NCBI RefSeq assembly: GCF_019649055.1
Contig: NW_026570223.1
Coordinates: forward strand, 3,038,001 to 3,102,000
DNA length: 64,000 bases
Reading direction: 5' to 3'
Origin: Paramacrobiotus metropolitanus
Lineage: Eukaryota; Tardigrada; Eutardigrada; Parachela; Macrobiotidae
In this document: positions 22,201 to 39,908 of the stretch, in pieces
How the letters are laid out: each line of letters starts with the position of its first letter
Position numbering within the stretch: the first letter of the stretch is position 1
The notes under the pieces: model-generated
What the model was told of the DNA's origin: nothing
What the model saw: only the letters and a program-made list of their open reading frames with translations
Databases searched by the model: none
Made by a program: the position numbers and the translations under genes

Positions 22201-25200
22201 GACTCGATTAACAGCGCATAGATGATGGTGCTCTTCTACTGCGGCATCTTACTTGCAAAATATCTGCTGTCCATGCCACTTTTTCTTCTTCCGTGGCCGC
22301 CACAAGATGCACAGTTAACGGAACAGGTTTTTGATCAATAATTATTTTAAAATCACGATTCTGGTAGTCAGCATGGGCAACTTTGTCGGGATGGCCGTTG
22401 GCATTGGCAGCCTGGTCTGTAAAGGGAAGCAATGCAATCACTTTGCACCTGTAATTTACTAGTACATTCGCTTAATCAAGTTTTAAAGCGCACGTTTAAA
22501 TAGATGGATTGTCGGGGATATTGCTGCTTTTTATGTTTTATTAAAAATGCACAGTAGGGCCCGCACAGTTAGGTGCACAATCAGGGTATACAACTGTACA
22601 AGACTCACAATTCCACCGCAGTAAACAATTCAAATAACCCTCAGCAAATCCTTTCCAAATCCGAAAAGACAGTCAACGTTATTCATAATTTCATCTACAT
22701 AATTTCGAGAAGTAAAAGCGTTTTGGCCCTCTACCTTTACGACAAAGGGAACAAAGTTCCATCAGCGTTTCTCGTTAGCGGTGCGTCTGCGATACATTTG
22801 TGTGGTAACGACAACAAATTTTCAAACTACGTACAGCTTACGGCCAAATAACGCATTGGGATGACAGAAATGTCCGAATGTGTTAAAAATGTAAATCCTG
22901 GTAATTTTACCCACGCACCATCGAGCGAATGATATAGCACTAGCACATACAATTACGTACCAAAAGCAGCAAGCACATACAATTACCAAAAGCAGCATCA
23001 TAATTAGCGCGTCACCATTTCGTTAGCCTGTGGGTACCGTACCTGACTATATCTCTAGAACGAACATACGTTTTGAGCAATTAATCATAAGCACACAAAT
23101 GCTCGATGTATGGAAAACCGCAATAATAACGTAATCAGTAAAAAATACGTTAATTTAGTTTGAAGCTTATTTATAAATGTTTTAATCAGTACAATGATTT
23201 GGTGTATTATCAAAAGCAAAATAGAACGCAGTGACCTGACACATACAGGAAAGAATTTCTACCGGAAACAATGCAGTGCCACTGTGCCATTAAGCAAATG
23301 GTTTACATCGCAAATCGTGACTTACACTTTTTCGCAAAATTAATTGGATAAATAGTGAGGGAGAGCATTTGATTATTCAAAAGAAAATGAATCGATCGAG
23401 TTTGGTGCACGTGCATAATGTTCCTTTTGCCAGTTAATGTGATCACAAGTTCGGGAACATTTTTCCTCCTCACGTGCCACATGCCTCGACTACAAAAAAT
23501 CAATTGAGCAACCGTGGTGCCAAAGAAGTCCTTTTTTGCCTAAGCGGAACATGCGCACAAGACGGAAAGGGAAAAGGACTAGCGACTGAACACTGCCACA
23601 CAAATTACAATACAACAGGCCATAGTGTAAAGCGTAAATGCTTTCTTCAGATTGGAAGCCATGATAGTCGAGCACCGAAGCCCGGTTGTGGAAAATCACA
23701 GTTTTCCAACATGTTTATTGACCGCATCATGCAACCATGATAAGTGCTTATACAAATGCCATGTAAGCGGTTGCGCCTGCGGCAGCCTACGCTAAACTCA
23801 TTAATTCCATACACAATTATGTACACTTTTTACGCCGATTAAGCCTAAGTTGCAATTACGTACATATATTCCTACTAAATATTTATACGGCGTGCGGCTG
23901 ACTGAAAGCATTGTAAGTCCCTTCTGTATACAATAGGTATACAACAAGCACACAAATCTTAATGAAATCAGTAAATCAAAGATGGGATAGCGATGGAAAA
24001 TTAAGCCATCAATCTTACCTTCGTCGTCATTCATTTCACATGTATCCTCAATGAGTGTCACATCATGCAGGGCAATCTTGCCGACATGTTTGGCCAAATG
24101 CAATTTCCCACTTGTGGCCGAGCGTGTGGTAATGATCAGATGATTAGTGAAGAGAAAGCACTGCCGTACAATTTCCGATTTATCCGACGCGGAGCGTGTG
24201 AAACGGGAACTACGGCCTCTTGATGAGGCATCTTTCAGGACATGGACTAAAGTACCTAGATGGAGAAAAATATACACATTACAACCGATTTTGCGTGAAG
24301 ACGATCCAAACGACGACGACGACGACGCACGGGATGAGAAAAGTAAGGAGAGCTACAAGAGATCACAGACTACAATGCCACGACTGTCAATTTAGTCACT
24401 CGCTACATGACATGTCATGAGACTTGATCAAATGCACTTCTACAGTCCCGCGCCGGATACTGGCTGCAGATACTAGACACCATACCGTGGCTCTATCCCA
24501 GCCCAGTGGATGTTCTATGTACTGTACACACACACATACAATAAAATGTTCCTGTCTGATCCGTAATGATACGATGCAGCTAGAACCGGCAGCGACGCAA
24601 CGGACTGTCTCTCCCTTTCTGGTATATGGATCGCTCATCACGTGGCCACTGTGCAACATGACCATCAAAAAAGGATACTGAGACGTGCCGGGTCTGAAAG
24701 GAAGCTTAGCGACTATGTACAGTACTGTGGCGTTATAAAGCGTTGTACAAAATGTGTATGTATGTGGACTGGATGTGGATAATCTGTACTCTCTGCCGCC
24801 GCAGTTACGCCGGTGGATCGATTTGTTCCCACATGAAGACTCTCTTCTCAGCGCCACTCAAATACGCCCCGACTGAAGGGCTTGTATTACAAGCGGCAAA
24901 TGTGTTTGTTAACTGGCGCTGGCTGCCGGATGTGGCCTTAAATCAAGCGTTTCAAACAGGATGCTTGGGTTCCCATTTAACTATTCCCCAAATTTGGATT
25001 CTTACTGCCATATGCAGTTTCAAAGTGCACTGTAATGCCGGTAACAAGAACGGTATTGTAGAGCAAATTCTTTAGCTACATTCAGATTCCTCGACAGCTT
25101 TTGTACAAGTTACACGAGGACAGCTATCGTTATTTATGTTAAATTAAATTTGTAACGATGAATCACAAAATTATTTCGCTTTTAATGCGGCACAAATTCA

Positions 25201-28200
25201 TGACAGCGAAAGTCATACGTTAACACTCAGTAGTGAAGTTGTTGGGAATGAAATAAGGTGGAAGTTGGTATTTTAGAATACCTAATAACGCAGAATACTT
25301 AATAACCAATGCTTTACTCGAAGCTAGAGGCATCCATAAAACTGCAAAAACTAGATGATCTGATTTTATAAACAACCGAAAGAAAATTTACATAATGAAA
25401 ACGGTTAGAAAATCGTAGCTAAATAAATAATTATTTGTTAAAGCCATATATTAAAGAAAACTGAATTTCTTTAATTTTTTTCTTGCCTAAGAAATGCTTT
25501 ACGATATAAAAGAATTTCGTTTTAAGATCGCAGTTTACCAGTCACTCAGTATTTAAGTTGGAGCGAAAATTCGGTAAGGGGTGGGTGGGTCACTGCCGGT
25601 ACTGCTTCTCATTAGCTCGAATGGCCAACACATTCATAATAATTCGTTCGGACTAGCTCAAATGCACGACACTGCAAGGTGTAATACTGGGTGCGGCAAA
25701 AAATACAATCATCTGAAAATATTGTGAGTACGGTAAGTAATATACGAGTATCATGACACCGTGTATGCTGTCATAGCACACAGTGTCGCTGTGTAATTTG
25801 TTTTCATACACTTAATTAGTTCACGCACTCGTGCCATACCATGCCAAAAAGACAGGATACAAAATATGTACGTAACCTAAAGTAAGTACATTATTCTTTA
25901 ATGCCAACTTTTCCATAACTTATATGATATGTGTTGTCTGTACCAAACAGTGTCATAGAATTGAAGTATAGACATATAAGCATGCACCGCCTAGTACTCA
26001 TACAGTACCTACTGTCACACATACGAGAAAAGTACTTCAACTATTTGTACAGGTACTATTTATACAAGGGTCATAAATAATAATAAGTGTTGGTGATAAC
26101 TCATAACAACTCGTGGTAATTAGTACCGTAGCAATTGGTCCAATAAAAATATTTTTTATCCTGTCTACCACAATGCAGTACTGTATTACAAGAAACGACT
26201 TTTCGATAATAATAGTACAACTTATCGCTAACAAATTTGTGTATTCTTGCTGGGCATAATCAGCCGGTTTAAATCACTTAAAGTCGTGTCAAAAGCCAAA
26301 AAGCCACCGAACAGCTTACCTTGCCGAACAAAAACTTGGTTAACATCCAATAGTATGTCGCATCCTTCTACAATCATCCTTTCAATTCCCAAATTTTTTC
26401 GAATGTTCTCCGTTTCACTGACTTCATCATGCATAATCTGAAAGCACAATATCCTTGTAGCTAGAACTAAAAAGTGCGATAATGAAGTCAAACATTTAGA
26501 ACAACCGTTCACTTTGAAAACCGCTACAAGAAATGCGGTGTTGTAGGGTTCGTTGATTGCAGATATTACCATAATATTATGCTGTTACCCATGTTTCTAT
26601 GATACCGTTCACTCAAGTATGCATAGGTACTGTAGCATGCAGCAAAAGTTGAACAAATTAACATGTCCATACAGCCTTGTTTGTCGATGCAGTGTAATTC
26701 TCATACGTACTCGACTTAGTTCTTCCAAACGGTTTTTAGCATATTCCAGACTTTTTCGTTCCACGTGATCATGGGGGGTGTGTGCCAGAAGTTCATGTAG
26801 TGTCACTATGTACCGCGGTATCTGATTCATAGGGTACGTTAAGAATTGCTCCAAGGACCGACCCTGGACATGCATTTTCTCTTCCAAGCGGCGCAAAAGC
26901 GCAGCGAATTCCGGCTGTTGCTTGCATTCAGCAAGGACTTGCAGACTATAATGATGGTTGCGGACATATTCTTGGTAGATGGACAGCATGGGCAGCAACA
27001 TGTCGAAAAGGTCTCCCAGCACAAGAGTAGGCCAGTTTTCCATCCGGGCGAGAAGGCCTTTCAGAAAGATTTGATGGAGGAAGAAGATTGTTTCACTACA
27101 ACGTTAGTAGACATTTATTTACTGAAGGATACTCGATTATACCAGAAGGGAAGCTTATCAGCGAGGTAATTTTTGCCATGTGCTTTTTAACAGATACAAA
27201 GATGTATGCTTTTTAACGTAAGCTACATTTTCTACTTACAATCAATAAGTTATTCTTTATCTTAAGCTGAATTTCTCAAATTGCTAATAATGTACTTCTT
27301 TTACCTGGTCCAGAGGTTTAGCGCTCCAATTTAATTATTTCTTAGGCCTTGCTAACTAACCTGTTGAGGAAGATAGAGTTCACATCTTCATGGCTGATTG
27401 GTGGATTTTTACTGCTGGCTGCCATTTTCAGTGGCCGAAAAAAACAAGTCACCAAAAGCTGAATTTGTTGCACATATTCCTGCAAAGATAAAAACAGTGA
27501 AGAATTGATTATAATTGTTATCTGTTGTCTTAAGACACAAAACGCAGTTAGATAGAGTACTGGTTTTGTTCATTAACAACCGTACATTATTGATATATAC
27601 TGCAAGTCTAGCTACATTTTATAAAGGTCAAAATTTTCGACCAAAATTTTCGAAGGATCTGTAATACAAGAAAATGATCGCTACAATAATACGGGTGGTA
27701 TACATTGATCATGAAATTAAAATACACAAATAAAAGTACTGCAACTTTTGCGGTTCTAAATACACTTTGTTTTGCAGGTACAGTTTTATACAATTTTTTT
27801 TTCTATTCTTGCGAATAAAAGAACATTGTCAGCAAAGCTAATCGTATTTAGTTAAAGCAGGTTGTAGTAAGCCTGTAACGGATAGATTGGGAACTGCATT
27901 TTTTAAACTTTTTTACAAAGTATAAATAAATTATCCCTCACAAAAAGTGACTTTGTTGGGGAATGGCTTGTAGATGTTTCCATTTTCAGATATTGTGGTA
28001 TAATATAGAATTGCTTTTTCGTGCAAGATATGCACGTATGGTAGTAATGGTACAAAAGCACGCAGTATTATGGCAAAAAAAAATTTGTAACGAAAAATTG
28101 CACTGAAGAGTGAATAGAAACGTTAATTTGTACTATAACGGTGACCTTGAAATTTGCGGTTATGCAACTCCTATGTATCTGTAACATTACCTGTTCACAT

Positions 28201-31200
28201 TCTACCATGGAGAAAACGAGGCTATTCCGCTTCCTCATGTTCTCCGCATGCGGTGACCTTATGTACTCTTCGACAATCTGCTTCCAGCGCCGCCGACACA
28301 GCCATCCACGGAAAAAACTCTGCACTTTTTGTATTTTCTTAATATCATGCAGTTCCGGCTGAGAACCCAAGCGGTTGGTGCCGGCAGCCTCATGCTGCTC
28401 GTCCGAGGCTTCATCATTAAGATCGGCCAGATATCGGGGATGAAAGTCAGTGACGAACTTGGACGTACTGCCGGCACTACTACTCCGCTCGTGACGTTTC
28501 AAGGCACGCAGCTACATGGGGAAGAGGAAAAAAGAAAACATAGAAAAGCCGCAGATTAAGTCGCGGTCATAACAGATTTCTGGCCTGTCGTCAAAGACTG
28601 ATTAAGATATATGACCGCAAATTTGTTGAGTGTACACTTCTATACTGAGAGAGCTGTACCATCTCTTCCAAAACAAACCCTCTCCCACAAAAATCTTCCC
28701 CATCAAGCAGTATAGCATACCTCAGTCCGTAGTTTGTTAATTTCCGTCGAAAGATCGTCGCACTGTTGACGTAATTGCCATTTGGAGGTCTTCTCGCTCT
28801 CCACAATCTGTAGCAGGTGAAGGTGCTTTTGCTCCAGCTCCTCCTTTTGTTGGAGCACTTTGTTAAAGCTGAAACAATGAATTTCTTTATTATTAGTAAA
28901 TAATTTTTCTAATATGCTTATTGCGCATGACAGTATTCAGAATTTAAATTACGTCTGTAAATACAGATAGTCACAACGCAATGTTCGTAGCGGAGTAAAA
29001 TTATCATATCTGTTTGCAATAAGTGCGTGCACAAAACCTTTCTCCGTCATATATATTGTATTTTTTACAGAAAGTTACAGTACAAATAGTTACAGCTCAC
29101 GACTACGCATCAGCCCACGGTTCTGCACAAGTTACCCGTCCAATACTTATACTTCTACGTGTACTCGTACTGTTTGTTCCGTATTTAAATCGGCACAAGT
29201 ACACCACCGAAACATCGTCTTGTTACAACTTACCACCACTATGAATTTCGAATTAGAAATAACAGAAATTACTTCTAAACATTTTCTAATTTTTCTTCCG
29301 AGTGCAATAAAGTTTTGGTTCTCGCTACGGTTACACTGTGGCAAAACAACTTTCTTCAATATAATTTTTTGCTACTTAGAATAATCACCGAGCACGGAGG
29401 GAACGCGCCTAACTTTTAGAATAAGAAAGTTACAATAATTCCGAAATAATTTAGAAAAGATGTGAATTGAAATCAACAAAATATAAATTAACAGGCAAAA
29501 AAAAGAGTGAGAAAATGAAAAAATTGCAAACGCGGTCACACTACGTGATTAAGGGAAACATGCCATGTGCTGAAAAGGCACACCGGTCTGACTTTGGACT
29601 ACAGTAGGTAGTCACTGTGTTCCTGCTGTATTGTACATGGAACTATAACATTACTGTTACTAATTAACTTGTAATCAGACATTTTTATGAAAAACAGATT
29701 GGTAAAATTTCCCAAAATTGCTAAGCATACGAGGAGGATTATAGTTGAGTCGGTAGCGCATAGCTGCTGCGAGTTAAACTGAACACCAGTTCCGTAAGCT
29801 ATTAACGTAACAGACAACCGTGGATGGTTGCATTTCCAACAACAGAACAAGAGTCAGCCGTGGGGGGTTGCATTGTTTACTTATCAACCGCAGCTATTGG
29901 TTTGTGCAACCATCCACGGTTAGCTGTTACGTCAACAGCTTACCGAAATGGTGTTCAGTTTAACTCGCAGCAGCTATGCGCTACCGACTCAACTGTAATC
30001 CTCCTCGTACGACAAGAAAAGCACGTGAATACTTCCGTGCGGTTGTGAAAGCATATTGTTTGTAGTAGGTGGTACCGCAGAATCAACCGCAAACAATTAA
30101 ATTTGTCTTGGTAAAATAGCACAAATTTTTTAACCCACAGGTCTTAAATTGAAACAGTTGGTTGATAAAATTAATGCAACTACCGTTGATTGCCAAATAA
30201 TAAGAACCATAATTGCTAGAATTTTATTTGATTGGTATCATTGAGCGAAGCTCGTTGTATACATATTGAGAGATTAAATTATTTCTAGAAAATGGGAATC
30301 AATTTATTAGTACTGTTCCTACGTACATTACCGACTAGAAGTTTAATCTAAATTCGATGCACTGCAGTTTTTTCGTGTTATACAAAGCTGCATAAATTAC
30401 TGCAATTAATGCCAACAGATGTCATTGATTAACATGTCGTGTTGCATAGTTTTTGGGAACAAAACATCAGGGAGGAGAAAAACACAAACGAACCCGTACT
30501 GTGGCAAACTCTCCTGAGGATTGGGTTTACAGGCCAACAAATGCTAACATGACCCCCAACGCATAATGGATGTACTCTGTATATGCGGATTTGGTAAATT
30601 ATTCATCGTAAGCGCTTTCGCGAATAACTACTTACCGGCCCAATGAGAGCTACTCCTTTGCACGTAATACACTTGCTAGTACTGCTGCATGTTGGAATCC
30701 CCTGAATCATGTTAAGGTGAAGCGTAAGTGAAAAAATCATACCTGGCCTGCGTAATTGCGTCCACCCAAGCGGAACAGGAAGCATCCGAATCCGTGCAGA
30801 ACTCATACTGTTTCAGGTTGTCTTTGCGATAAGAAATGACAAAGCAGTGCTGCAAAGGAAAAGTGAAGAAAATGATCGATATAACGACATAGCAGCATAT
30901 TTAGTACTACGAACAGTCAGCAGTTGTTCGTGTGACCGGTACCCTGTGCTGGAGAACCATAAAAATAGGCATAACTCGAGAAGCATTTTCTGTTCGTAAA
31001 AATATAGGTATCATAGCATGCAAAGAACTACCAAAATTAATGGCCACATAATTGCATTTCAAACCATTAAACGTGCGATATACCGGCACTTTTAATCAGG
31101 TATTAACCGTACATATTAATAAGTAATTTTAACTACAGTATATGCGTATGTAAGTAACTAAATATGCGAAGCTCGACTTCAATAACTTTCGTCGGTATAA

Positions 31201-34200
31201 AAATTAATCGATTTCGCAATTTCAGCGTGGTACCTATAGGAAGCTATAAAAACAGTTCCGGTTGTTTTCTCAAAAATAATTTACTGCGCTTAAGATTAAT
31301 GTACGCTTAGTTAATTAACCAGAATAAACGCTGCACATCGATATAAACACCGCTTCCCGAAAGCAGCGCAGCAGGACAAGTCGGTGCTTCGCGGTATACA
31401 TTGGTTGCAGCCCTGCGCTACCGCTATTACAACAGCATGAGGTAATTGACACACAGGAGTTGCCTTGAACCTTGCGCTCTCCTGGACGTCACAAGGCCGC
31501 GCACGTCGGCCTTGGGTGTGTGATGGTGTGCTGCATGTGCTTTGTTCTCCCTTGACATACGAGAGACTGCCCCGCGGGCGCTGGACCATGTCGTCCAACC
31601 TGGCAGTTGGGGAGAAACGCTTTCCAAGTGATTAACTGCATTTCTGCACAATTTAAAAGGACTTATCCAACGGTGCAGACTAATTCTCACATGCTATGCT
31701 CGTTGCCGTTACGTACGTACCCTTTCGCCGAACCGCCGCTGTTAAGCAACTAAGAAATACCCAACCGTTGTATAACACTCGGCACGGGACGACACTAACA
31801 GGCTCTAACGTAAACGCGCTCCCCGCCACACCACTGTTATTTATTTGACATTTTGCCTAAACATGCTGACAATGACACGAGCAATTGCCGTTGGTGGGAC
31901 AAGTGTGGGGGAATAACAAATGAAAAAGGATGCAGCTGTGGTAGCCGTTTCATTTTGGTGCCGGATCAATAACATTCACATATGCCCGTAAACAATATAC
32001 ATAACTGTATTTTTAATGCCATTGTCACGATACAAATGAATAATTTTGCAGGCTATTATATTGAATGAGGGACATTATCACTGCCTGTCAGACCCATGCT
32101 ATCAATGTTTAACTTCATATTTTTCCTCTTGATATAGAAAACTAGTTAGATTAATATATAAAATGTATAATTACAAGAAACACCTACTTTACCGCCTTCG
32201 GGTTTCTTGTACTTAGTAAATATTCTCAAACTTAGAAGCATTTTTACAGAAAAACATAACATGCATCACACGATGTACCGATAACCGCTGTTTCCAGTAA
32301 TTGAAAAGTTGCGCATGACACCTCCCGCAGCCGATCTCCTAATCTGTTGGACGTGCACACTGAATGACCTTTCGGATTGTATTTCAACCCCAGAAGATTG
32401 TATTTCCTAGTTAGTCTGAACAGCGTGACAGACAGTCACGTTTTTCAATAAACTCACATCCCCGTAAACGATCTATTATGAATATTACCATGATTTTTCT
32501 GGGTAGTTAAATTGCAATGGGAAGACCGGAGTTCTGCACGACATTCAAGCCGTGGCCGGGCCTAACCTTCTTAATTATTTTAAATGGCATATCAGTCTGC
32601 GGGCGCCGGGCACCTACCGCTTCCTATTTTCTTCTAGATCATGTGGAAAAACATGGGGTCACAATCCCTGATGAAGGTCGCGTTTACTGCGAAGTGCAAA
32701 CAATAAAGTAAGTGATATAGTACAATATGTACTCCTTGTTTTGGTGGTTATACCGTCAAAGTAAACATTTCTGCCTGTCTGTGCTTGAGAATAGTGACTA
32801 CAATTATATTATACATCCTATCGCTGAGGCCGTAAATTGTGGAAAGGTCGAGTCAACAAAGTCGTACATGAAACAATTATCGGGCCAACCCAAAATGTAT
32901 GGCGTATCCTAAAACATTCCCGACATTGCTCTTGCAATTCCGCTGCTGACGATGCGGGGAATGCGATTGCAACATGCTGTTCGACATGTACAAATAATGA
33001 ATTAACTCCCACAGACATCGCCGCGTGAAGGTAATATCCCAGGTCGTGTAGGCGAAGTTATCCGGCTAATGGATGCATATTATGCCGATGCGGCGAATGG
33101 GTTAAATATTGATTTACTGGGCGCTGCGCTACAGGAAGACAGCGTCACAGCGTTTCAACAAATTAGGAGTTATGAAAAACTCCAATAACATTTACCTTAC
33201 ATTCATACAAAAAAAACAAGGTGATTCGGCGAAACAACAAACTCAGATGGACTGCGAATGAGAGCCAAGCGAGGCAGAACATGGCGTACGTAGGCAAATC
33301 AAGCTAATTCGCGTTACATTAATTTCTGATTACAACATGCAGGCTTAAAATCATTCCACTCAATTACGAGATCAACCTCAATCAGCTGTCCATTTAAGCA
33401 TTTCCGGTGGGGAAAAGGCTCGTATATGAAAGGCTTAAAAACTTTTACATCCCTTTCCAGCCACAAACTTTATGAGCACGCGCGCGCGCGCAGATGTCAG
33501 TAAGATTTCATTGCGGGTTTATAAGAAAAAGGATGTTAGCGTAAGGCATTGACGGGTGGTTCCGACTTTGGGGATTTAAGCATTAACGACGGAACATTGC
33601 TGCACCGGAAAGAAATCTAACACCCTCGGTATTCATCATGTCCGTCTCGATTTCGCAAAAGTTCCTGCTGATGGGAGACACAAGTTTATAAATATGTACA
33701 TGGATTTTCCTAACCTTTTTTCATGGAACAGCAAAAAACATTCGGCATTCGTCGTAACAAAAGTCACGATAGTCGACTTAATTAAGATCATGCGTTTGTT
33801 ATTGCCAGCTGTCAATAATCGATCGTATTTATGTGTAATATCGGTTTGTGCGTATAATACGGTTTGCATGCTTCTTGTTTGTGCGCATGAGGTTTATAAT
33901 TTTATATGTTGTGCAGCTACGTCAACTCCTCCAAATGACTGATGGTGAACAGTGAGAAATGAGTATGATTAAGGCGTGGAGATGCTGTAAAAGTATTAAT
34001 AAGGTGAAAAACAATTTCCCGCACTCAAGCGTTTTCGCCCTGTGGGCACATGTGACATGGAATTAAGAACAAACCAACTAAACAAACAAATCGATTGCGA
34101 ATAAAACCATCCCTATGAGAAACACTTGATGTGACATGGCGGAAAAATTGTAATGGAAACAGGCGCGCTTTTTCGCACTGTAACGTATCTGACCCTTTCC

Positions 34201-35945
34201 AGTAGCTGGTTAGAAAAACGTTCCTCGAAAAGCGGGCGCGCTGAGATTGTGGACCAGTGTTTTACTATTGGAAAAGACGGTAGCAATGATCAGTTGTGCA
34301 TGTAATTATAGGAGTAGTGGGAGAGGTTAAATAGGGTCCGATTCCCGTTCTTAGGTGTGTACATATGTTGCTAGTCCATAAAACGGGACATTAAATGGTC
34401 TATCTACAATTTGAAAATTGCACGATGTTTACGTACTGCATGCTGTGGAGTGTAATGCATTAATTAGAACAGTCTTTTGTGATTACAAAATTGTTTATTT
34501 CATTTCGTCGGTTGGGTTGAAACCTTATTACATGGTTCTACGCTGCAGAGTGGCTGCAACATACGTTGAATTTAGAAAAGCTAAGCAATGGTAAACTGTG
34601 AAACTTGGAAAGTATTGTACTTCGGTGCAAATAGTGCTAATCATAATAAGAATTGTTACAGTTGTCTCAGCGCAAATTATCTGCAGTTAACTTTCAATAC
34701 CGGCTCTGAAAATCTGAATGAAAAAGAATAAGTTAGAAATCCGAGTCAAGTGGAAATAAATATACTGCCTATGTGGTATAGAATTTCGGCACGGCTCTAG
34801 TTTATTGTTGCGGCGAAGAAACGATTTGATCCTTTGATCTAGCCGTAAATGCAAACGGTTAAAAGGCCGGCTATTCGATACTAGCACATCAAACAGTTAG
34901 CAGTCACACATGGGCAAAAACATGATAGTGTCAACCCGGGAAAAACAATATGAACGTTAAGAAAATGTTTTACGAATCAATCGATAATCTGAAAAGCCAG
35001 TCCATTAATTATAGTTAATCGATTTTTTGACAGGCTCTTTTAAGCCACACTAAAGCACACTGGGAACAATGAGGGAACTGTATCGTATAATAAATTTACC
35101 CTTTTTTTTGCCAACCGAACAGCAAACGAAGTGCGCTAATTACTTCGCTACATAAGCAAGTCTCAACCAATCACAACAAAGATCTAGAATGACCAAGAAT
35201 TTCCGACTGCACATATAATTTGAGACGGACCAGCATATTTCGCAGTAATTTTATCATTTTAATAACACATTACACAAGAGCAGTTTTTAAAACGATTCAC
35301 TTAAATGTACGCGAATATAATTATAAGATACAACACTCGAATTATCGAACATACACGTGCGCTCTGCAAAACTTTTTTATTTACATTTTATAACACCTAA
35401 ATATCGGGTATGTTGCGCATTTCGTTTAGGGAAACGTATTTTGTTTTATTCTGCTTAATAGAATGACAACACTAGCAAAATTTATGTACCATTTAGGTAA
35501 GAAGCCGCATATGCCGACTCTTACTTATGTGGTAAATATCTATACGAATTTTAACTTACCGACGCACAAGATGTAGGTTAGTCACATAAGTGTCGATGAT
35601 ACGTAATTTAAATTCTACGAAGAATTACTGAAAAAATTTCCGCTGATGGCTTACTTGATGGTCAGCGTCTTTATCTTTATGCCGTGGACTGGACAAAATG
35701 ACCCGATCACAATAGGAGCCTTCCAGGAGAATGACACCCAGTGGACGACTGGACTGATTGTTATCAAAATAAAACAGTAGATTCTGATGCAGGAGAAACC
35801 AGCGATGCTGCCACTTGTTGTCACCACTGCGCTTACTCATATAGCCAGCGAAGCATAATCCGCTTTTTGATTTGGCCACTTCCTGACGAGCCCGCTCCGC
35901 CAGGAACAGCAGCTGTTGTTCGTGCAGACGCACCGACCGCTGCAT
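16236..35945 (-). CDS. RASGRF: RasGRF, Ras guanine-nucleotide exchange factor
   Basis: An 18-exon gene covering about 20 kb, with about 1,490 residues; it loads GTP on Ras, and the family adds DH-type Rho exchange and calmodulin control. Exons: 35655-35945 and 30743-30849 (PH1; MQRSVRL start, [16 protein letters not shown]), 28721-28868 (coiled coil), 28191-28511 (IQ motif, [15 protein letters not shown]), 27361-27479, 26711-27095 and 26320-26437 (DH), 24019-24255 and 22253-22416 (PH2), 21905-22063 and about 21374-21590 (REM), 18588-19572 (Ser/Pro linker), 17795-17990, 17512-17691, 17348-17445, 17175-17259, 16716-17111 and 16236-16514 (CDC25 domain, with [16 protein letters not shown] and FIEEGTPNY). 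Domain order is exactly that of RASGRF1/2. Phases agree at every junction; only the REM exon donor is uncertain. The first intron is 4.8 kb, unlike the short introns of neighbouring genes. No disabling change was seen. Confidence 0.94.
18694..18949 (-). repeat. Three Ser-rich protein repeats in the RasGRF linker
   Basis: Within linker exon 12, a motif K-R-x-S-x-x-S-D-Y/V-S-G/D occurs three times at about 31-residue spacing ([33 protein letters not shown]), the first two followed by SPR-x-S. The basic-x-x-S pattern fits basophilic kinase sites such as PKA or CaMKII, which is inference from the motif. Confidence 0.65.
20253..20755 (-). CDS. Cys-rich open frame inside a RasGRF intron (possible nested exon or gene)
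   Basis: An open frame of about 160 codons on the same strand as RasGRF, in the intron between its REM and linker exons. The local base composition is more GC-rich than the rest of the intron. It contains about ten cysteines, for example [28 protein letters not shown] and NCPGRF, and a hydrophobic start without an in-frame ATG. A strong pyrimidine tract plus AG lies inside it at about 20640, so the true exon could start there ([12 protein letters not shown]). I found no confident upstream exon. It may be a small secreted protein exon, an alternative exon or an unusual intron sequence. No family was recognised. Confidence 0.3.
29730..30007. mobile_element. Palindromic MITE with CGAGG ends in a RasGRF intron
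   Basis: A 278 bp element between TA dinucleotides (29728-29729, 30008-30009). Its two arms of about 105 bp are inverted copies with about ten differences; both start CGAGGAGGATTA. The ends resemble those of the Tc1-like transposon at 42727-44505 (CGAGGGGATGAC), so a Tc1-type transposase could mobilise it; this is inference. The arms also contain GTTGAGTCGGTAGCGCATAG, which looks like the D-arm/box A region of a tRNA. Confidence 0.75.
32517..33188 (+). CDS. Nested, antisense small secreted-type protein in RasGRF intron 1
   Basis: Three exons, 32517-32707, 32795-32903 and 33015-33188, join in phases 2 and 0 and give a 157-residue protein. The GTAAGT donor of exon 1 and the CCCACAG acceptor of exon 3 are good; the exon 2 donor (GTATCC) is weaker. 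Residues 15-30 are hydrophobic ([14 protein letters not shown]) after a basic/polar start and could be a signal peptide. The C-terminal exon is amphipathic helical in character ([20 protein letters not shown], then [14 protein letters not shown]). I do not recognise the family. It lies wholly inside the 4.8 kb first intron of RasGRF, on the other strand. Uncertainty is mainly about splicing and whether it is expressed. Confidence 0.5.
33189..35654. other. Rest of RasGRF intron 1
   Basis: No supported gene. A short (CG)n tract lies at about 33478-33490. The small open frames here have no recognisable content. Confidence 0.35.

Positions 35946-39908
<3,963 letters not shown>

Noticed and set aside
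24396-24857. 153-codon minus-strand frame (and overlapping plus-strand frame) in a RasGRF intron
   Set aside because: No domain, signal peptide or splice support; composition fits chance in a GC-richer stretch with a CA-repeat.
31311-31698. Overlapping Cys/His-rich frames in RasGRF intron 1
   Set aside because: Two competing frames on one strand and no recognisable motif; the region is simply less AT-rich.
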